From Treponema sp. (GTDB taxonomy: Bacteria > Spirochaetota > Spirochaetia > Treponematales > Treponemataceae), in assembly GCF_024696245.1 (NCBI RefSeq), contig NZ_JAILGZ010000153.1:1-64000 (forward strand): a stretch of DNA of 64,000 bases, written 5' to 3'. Positions 59,759 to 64,000 of this stretch are shown here, piece after piece. Position 1 is the stretch's first letter; each line of letters begins with the position of its first letter. The notes below the pieces were generated by a model. The model did not search any database, had not been told where the DNA came from, and was given only the letters and a program-made list of their open reading frames with translations. Position numbers and translations under genes: made by a program.

Positions 59759-60102
59759 GCTTCATACACCTCCAGAGTTGCTTCCTTAGGATACTGGGAC
59801 TTATCAACAGAAGGCGGGGATGCCAGCATGTAGCACTGATTTTCTGAAGGATCAAGAATTGAAGGAATCTCAAATTCAAGTGCTCCCCCCTGCAGGTCTT
59901 CCTTATACCACCGCCAGAAGGCTTTTTCTTCCTCTTTAGTTTTCAGCAGAAGATTGAAAGAGTGGGTACACGGAACTGTAGAGTTCTTCCTGAACCTGCG
60001 TTTTCTTCCGCTTTCAAACTGAACTTCTACATAGTTTTCATCAGCTCCCGTCGTAAGTCCGTAAAACTTTTTATTTACACCTTCAGGCCACTGCACTGCC
60101 AT
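59755..60102 (-). CDS. Phage minor tail protein (M-like)
   Basis: A 115-residue protein (VQWPEGVNKKFYGLTTGADE; FWRWYKEDLQGGALEFEIPS). The pattern of W, a GG-x-F patch and the position after the tape measure match the phage minor tail protein M family. It connects the tape measure to the tail tip. Confidence 0.62.
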   Translation of the reverse strand: MAVQWPEGVNKKFYGLTTGADENYVEVQFESGRKRRFRKNSTVPCTHSFNLLLKTKEEEKAFWRWYKEDLQGGALEFEIPSILDPSENQCYMLASPPSVDKSQYPKEATLEVYEA

Positions 60103-60113
60103 TATCCGTACTC

Positions 60114-62939
60114 CTAGCTTGAATAGTTTATGCCGTTTGCAGACATGTTTCCCTGCATCAGTTCACGCCTGTATGTCCCGGCTTCAAGACTTGCCTTTAC
60201 AGTCTTGTCAATAATTATGCGTATGTCATTGCCGCTATGCTGCACATCAACAGATGCAAGCCCGGCCGCATTATTCTGAACGTTAATGTTGTTCTGAACT
60301 GAACCACCTTTTCCTGCACCTATCATGTCAAAAAGAAGCCTCTGCTGCCTTCTGTTTAATATCATCTCTCCAGAGTTTACGTTTGCCTGAACCTTATCCC
60401 CGTAATAGGAATTTCCGCCTACAATACCACCCGTTGCAAAGGAAGGAGGAACCGGCTTTGCTCCAATTACGGCCGCAAGCTGAACACCTCCTAAAGCTCC
60501 CATCATTGCAGCAAGTGCCGGTCCTGCATACGGTCCTCCCTGAGCAAGGGCACTGGCGACTGCCTGGGCTACCTGTGCCGTAGTCTGTGCTATCTGTGCC
60601 GTCCATTCCCACATCTGGATCTTATATTTTTTCTGTGCTGCTTCCTTTTCAATCTGTTCCTGCCTTTCGTAATACTCCTCTTCAGTTACCTCTCCGGCTG
60701 CATACTGCTTTTCAAGTTCTGCCTGTCGGACGGTCGCTTCATTTTCTGCATTCTGCTGAACCATTGAACTTATCTGTGACATACACTGTGCATACTGATC
60801 AATAAAAGATGCAACCTGTGCAATGTCATATTCCACAAGAGAGGCCATAAGCTGACGGTGCTTTAATTCATAATCTTTCTTTACCTTGAGTTTATCCTCT
60901 TCCGTCATGTTTGCATAATCAAGTTCCAGCTGATGCAGTTCATTAAGAACCTTCTGACGGCCAGAAACTTCAGAATAGTTTGACTTAAAATCTTTTACAC
61001 GGTCTTCTGATTCAAAACTTTCTACACCTGACTTAAGGTCCTTTAATTCCTTTATACGCTGAATGTACAGTTCATAAAGTTCTGTGTCGTCTTTAACAGT
61101 TTCAGCTTCTGCCTCTAAAGCCGTTATCGTTTCTCCAAGGGATTCAGACAGCCCGAGTTCCTTAATTTCTTCATGTGCTTTAAGGTATTCTTCTGCCTCA
61201 GCCTTTACGCTTCCCATAGTTTCTGAGAGCCTGTCATATCCTGCTACTTCTTCAGAAAGAGCCTTTATCCTGGAAACAGCTGTCTTTGCGGCTTCACTTT
61301 CTGCATTTACTCCCGATTTAATCATGGTTATATATGCCTGAGTGTGAACGTTGAGAAGTTCACGGGCTTCTGCCTCTGCAGTTATTTCTTTTCCGGCTTT
61401 TCGGCGGGCTTCAATATTCTGTTCTGCAGCATTAATTTCTGCTTCATAGGATGAAACGGCTTCTGTCTGCTTCGTAATGTTCTTCTGTTTTTCAAGCTCT
61501 GCGGTCTGGGCTTTTATTGATGCCTTAATTTTTTCGTTTTCTTTATACCCTTCATTCAGTTTTTTTATATAAAAATCCTGTTCCTTGTTAAGGATTTCCT
61601 GTGCCTCAGCTTCTGCAGTAACTGGCTCTCCGGCCTTACGTCTGTTTTCAATTTCTTTTTCTGTCTTTGCTATAAGTTCGTCATATTCCTTTTCAATGTC
61701 AGATGTTGCCTGTTCATCAGCTTTCTGGATCTCCCGAAGATGTTTTTCGTAGCGAGCTTTAGCCTGATGAAGTGCCCCCTGTTCCGGACTACCGATTTCT
61801 CCAGAATCAAGCTGATAATCTCTATATACATTTTCAAGACGCTTTAATTCCTGTTCAGCTTCGGTAAGTTGCCTGTTTAATTCAGAAACTTTAGCGTAGG
61901 TTTCTTCAGTTCGCCATTCACTTGCATCAGCTGCAGCAGTATTTCTTTTTCCTGTAAGATCCTTAACTCTTGCCTGAGCTTTCGCAAGATCAACGTCTAT
62001 TGTTTTATACTGCTTCTGTATTTCATCAACGGCTTTTTTATATGCTTCAAGCTGTTCAGCACTGTTCTTTTCAACATAATCAACAGTACCGGCACCCTCG
62101 CTCTTAACTCCTGGAATAGACTCAATTATTCTTTTAATTCCTTCAACTTCAATTTCTGACTTCTTAAAACCAGATATTGCAGTATTAAGACCGTCTACAA
62201 TATAACCGAAACCTTTTGCCAGAGGATTAAGAAGAGCATTAATTCCACGCCCGATATTTTCCTTTAAGTCTCCCCAGGAGTTCTTCATCTTCTGAATTGC
62301 ACCTACGGAATTACTTATTTCTTCTGCAGCTCCCGCATACTGCTGTTTCAAAAGCTTTACACCCTCACCAGCTTTAAGCTGTTCAGAAGAAAGATTTTTT
62401 AATGCAGGGATTTGGCTTGAAAGTTCCCCTGCGTTTCCCTGTAAAGTTACATTTAACGCTTTAACTGCAGAACCTAAATCCATTACTCCGCTTTCTGCCA
62501 TATTGACTGCAGTCTGCATTATGTCCATGACTTCTGCTTCACTGCGCCCGTAACTTACCAGTTGGGACATAAAAGGAATAAGAGTTTCATCTCCTATAGT
62601 ACTTGTTGCCTGGAGCTGAGAGGCATAGTTTTTAAGCCGTTCTGTTGCAGAGTTATCATAATACGGATTGTTCTTTACAGCTGTAGAAAGAGTTAATTCT
62701 GCCCTCTGCTGAACAAGTGCTGCGTTTGAAAGGTCTTCTATGGTAGAAGCAACAGCAGAGACTGCTCCCTTTACAACTTTAAAAGCTCCTCCCAATGCGT
62801 TGATTGACTGAGCAAGTTTTACCCCAGAAGAACGTTGAACGGATTTCGTTAAATTATTAATAGAAGACACTATTTCATTAATACCTTTTTTAGCATCTTC
62901 AGTATCTGCACCTATTTTAATTCCAATATTCTTACTCAT
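60114..62939 (-). CDS. Phage tail tape measure protein
   Basis: A 941-residue protein. Residues 1-270 are a typical tape-measure start (IGIKIGADTEDAKKGINEIV; MSQLVSYGRSEAEVMDIMQT). The middle 350 residues are coiled coil with repeated AEARELLN- and EAEAQEILN-type segments, and hydrophobic stretches lie near 790-830 (ALAAMMGALGGVQLAAVIGA). It sets tail length during assembly. AAAGGAAC precedes the ATG. A plus-strand moron lies directly upstream. Confidence 0.9.
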   Translation of the reverse strand: MSKNIGIKIGADTEDAKKGINEIVSSINNLTKSVQRSSGVKLAQSINALGGAFKVVKGAVSAVASTIEDLSNAALVQQRAELTLSTAVKNNPYYDNSATERLKNYASQLQATSTIGDETLIPFMSQLVSYGRSEAEVMDIMQTAVNMAESGVMDLGSAVKALNVTLQGNAGELSSQIPALKNLSSEQLKAGEGVKLLKQQYAGAAEEISNSVGAIQKMKNSWGDLKENIGRGINALLNPLAKGFGYIVDGLNTAISGFKKSEIEVEGIKRIIESIPGVKSEGAGTVDYVEKNSAEQLEAYKKAVDEIQKQYKTIDVDLAKAQARVKDLTGKRNTAAADASEWRTEETYAKVSELNRQLTEAEQELKRLENVYRDYQLDSGEIGSPEQGALHQAKARYEKHLREIQKADEQATSDIEKEYDELIAKTEKEIENRRKAGEPVTAEAEAQEILNKEQDFYIKKLNEGYKENEKIKASIKAQTAELEKQKNITKQTEAVSSYEAEINAAEQNIEARRKAGKEITAEAEARELLNVHTQAYITMIKSGVNAESEAAKTAVSRIKALSEEVAGYDRLSETMGSVKAEAEEYLKAHEEIKELGLSESLGETITALEAEAETVKDDTELYELYIQRIKELKDLKSGVESFESEDRVKDFKSNYSEVSGRQKVLNELHQLELDYANMTEEDKLKVKKDYELKHRQLMASLVEYDIAQVASFIDQYAQCMSQISSMVQQNAENEATVRQAELEKQYAAGEVTEEEYYERQEQIEKEAAQKKYKIQMWEWTAQIAQTTAQVAQAVASALAQGGPYAGPALAAMMGALGGVQLAAVIGAKPVPPSFATGGIVGGNSYYGDKVQANVNSGEMILNRRQQRLLFDMIGAGKGGSVQNNINVQNNAAGLASVDVQHSGNDIRIIIDKTVKASLEAGTYRRELMQGNMSANGINYSS

Positions 62940-62944
62940 TTTGC

Positions 62945-62973
62945 TTGTTCCTTTTTTTATATAGTCTTATAAT
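62945..62973 (+). promoter_or_regulatory. Strong promoter for two small phage ORFs
   Basis: TTGTTC and a perfect TATAAT with a 17-base spacer, directed away from the tape-measure gene and towards 63006. Confidence 0.75.
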
Positions 62974-63005
62974 AAATATAAAGGAAGGTGTTAAAGGAGG
63001 GCATT

Positions 63006-63146
63006 ATGATAATATCGTTTATTTCATTATTAATACTCTGTTGGCTTATCAAAAAATATACAGATAATCATAAAAATTCTTCTAACTCAGTCTTTGATGA
63101 TGAAGACGATTTTTACAGTTATGTTAACGAGGATTTTAAAAATTAG
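63006..63146 (+). CDS. Small membrane protein (46 residues), moron ORF 1
   Basis: One N-terminal membrane helix (MIISFISLLILCWLIKKY) and an acidic tail (VFDDEDDFYSYVNEDFKN). AAAGGAGGG is just before the ATG. It is antisense to the tail operon and lies in the 445-base space between the tape measure and Gp15 genes. Function unknown. Confidence 0.6.
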   Translation: MIISFISLLILCWLIKKYTDNHKNSSNSVFDDEDDFYSYVNEDFKN

Positions 63147-63186
63147 TTTTTACTGGGATTAATAAATACAAAAAGGAGGTTTAATT

Positions 63187-63351
63187 ATGTTCTGGGCAAT
63201 TATTTTTATTCTGATTATAGTCGCTATAGCTTTAGGACCTGAAAAGAAAATCTCCAAAGAAGAAGAAAAAGAAAATGAAAAATTCTGGGAAGAAGCTGCA
63301 ATTCTTAATACTGACGATCCGTTTGATTTAGATGCAGATGATTCTATATAA
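63187..63351 (+). CDS. Small membrane protein (54 residues), moron ORF 2
   Basis: One N-terminal membrane helix (MFWAIIFILIIVAIALG) and a long charged tail ending in DDPFDLDADDSI. AAAGGAGG lies before the ATG. The same layout as ORF 1 (helix plus acidic tail) suggests they are related or work together. They are expressed from the promoter at 62945. Confidence 0.6.
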   Translation: MFWAIIFILIIVAIALGPEKKISKEEEKENEKFWEEAAILNTDDPFDLDADDSI

Positions 63352-63385
63352 AACTATAGCTTTTACGGTATTTAGTTACTGTAAA

Positions 63386-63931
63386 TCAAAATAATTTATT
63401 AAAGTCGTCGATTCTTTTTTTATCTTCTTCCGTAAGTTCAGGAAGAATTTCCCATGCCTTCTGCATTTTCAGCATCTGCTTGTCGTAAGCCGTCTCTTTC
63501 CCCTTAACTTCATAAAGTCTGTAACCTATTACGTCCGTAAACTTACATTCCCTGAGTCCGTTAAAAAGTGCCTGAAACTTATACCAGTGCATGGAAGATT
63601 CTACAAGGTCAATGCCGTACTGCTGCATAAAGGCAGAATATATAAGGTCCGCATCAAGAGTGTAACTGTATGATATTAAATCCGGATTTTCTGATTCAGT
63701 ACTTCGTGGAAGTTCCCTTTTTGGGAACGCAAAAGCTTTTAAGGATTCAAAGCCTGATTTTCTGTCTTCCGGGACCTCTTCTTTATAAAGAAAATCAAAA
63801 TCCTCATAAAAAACTTTTTCATTCAGCATCTGAATGAAGCGGATCCAATAGTGAAAATCAGTCTTTATTTTAAAAGAACTTCCCGAAACCTTTACGGAAT
63901 CGGGAAGAACCTTTTTAGAAAGGTCTATCAT
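63386..63931 (-). CDS. Phage Gp15-family tail protein
   Basis: A 181-residue protein matching the Gp15 family of siphovirus tail assembly proteins: FKIKTDFHYWIRFIQMLNEK, ALFNGLRECKFTDVIGYRLY. It lies between the major tail protein and the tape measure, the usual place for tail-assembly chaperones. Its ATG overlaps the stop of the upstream gene (ATGA). Confidence 0.75.
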   Translation of the reverse strand: MIDLSKKVLPDSVKVSGSSFKIKTDFHYWIRFIQMLNEKVFYEDFDFLYKEEVPEDRKSGFESLKAFAFPKRELPRSTESENPDLISYSYTLDADLIYSAFMQQYGIDLVESSMHWYKFQALFNGLRECKFTDVIGYRLYEVKGKETAYDKQMLKMQKAWEILPELTEEDKKRIDDFNKLF

Positions 63932-64000
63932 TTTGCAATGGTTGTAACATCAACAGCGGTAAGGTTTGTCCATACGTTACTTTCAACAGTGCCGGTATAA
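63928..64000 (-). CDS. C-terminal end of a probable major tail protein, cut by the window edge
   Basis: Only the last 23 codons are visible (TGTVESNVWTNLTAVDVTTI followed by AK, stop TGA). Position upstream of Gp15 and the Thr/Val-rich sequence fit a major tail tube protein, but the fragment is too short to confirm. Confidence 0.5.
   Translation of the reverse strand, partial: YTGTVESNVWTNLTAVDVTTIAK

Overview
The window looks like a spirochaete chromosome, most likely a low-GC, gut- or mouth-type Treponema. The signs are an endoflagellar sheath protein FlaA beside an amidase and a GerMN protein, a SPASM protein of a type I know mainly from spirochaetes, a NifU-like/GGGtGRT pair, bactofilin, many TPR proteins and a partner-switching phosphatase cassette. 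Names rest on motif reading only; no database was searched.

Region 1 (1-9639, nearly all on the minus strand): flaA, a cell-wall amidase with a GerMN partner, then four genes that look like a sugar-modification set: an ATP-grasp enzyme, a cytidylyltransferase/PseG-like/methyltransferase fusion, a glycosyltransferase-like protein and a SPASM protein whose radical-SAM cysteines are lost. Region 2 (9694-17064): xseA-xseB-mutL, TPR proteins (one ending in a degenerate Mrr-like domain), a phosphoesterase and a ParB/Srx-like protein. Region 3 (17150-30297): SpoIIE-type phosphatase, STAS antagonist and RsbW-like kinase; then the tmRNA gene ssrA, preceded by tandem 100-bp repeats that copy its promoter and first 20 bases; then DUF4912, a GH57-like protein lacking its catalytic residues, a coiled-coil/TPR protein and a 1549-residue sensor phosphatase.

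Region 4 (30460-48180): NifU-like and GGGtGRT genes followed by a structured element carrying a copy of the GGGtGRT 3' end, an aldolase, mtaB, bactofilin, an AraC regulator behind an attenuator-like leader, a lipoprotein and secA firing from overlapping divergent promoters, lepB, Hpt, methyltransferases, TatD and miaA. Several genes (secA, the divergent lipoprotein, lepB, bactofilin, the 23010 gene, the phage lipoprotein) have a -10 box 6 to 8 bases before the ATG and no Shine-Dalgarno, so they are probably leaderless.

Region 5 (48334 to the window end) is a siphovirus-type prophage inserted in a tRNA-Arg(UCU) gene, whose 3' half remains at 48334-48376. Read along the minus strand it runs: major tail protein (cut by the window end), Gp15, tape measure, minor tail proteins, NlpC/P60 protein, J-like tip protein, tail fibre, and a lysis block with two fully overlapping spanin-like frames. 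Independently promoted small genes are scattered among these.

The most striking system is in the prophage. The tail-fibre gene ends in a gp53-like tip domain. Four further promoterless copies of that domain lie head-to-tail on the opposite strand between the fibre gene and a Gin/Hin-type invertase. All five copies start at the same GGACGG-containing sequence in the same reading frame, which suggests a multi-cassette invertible switch of phage host range.
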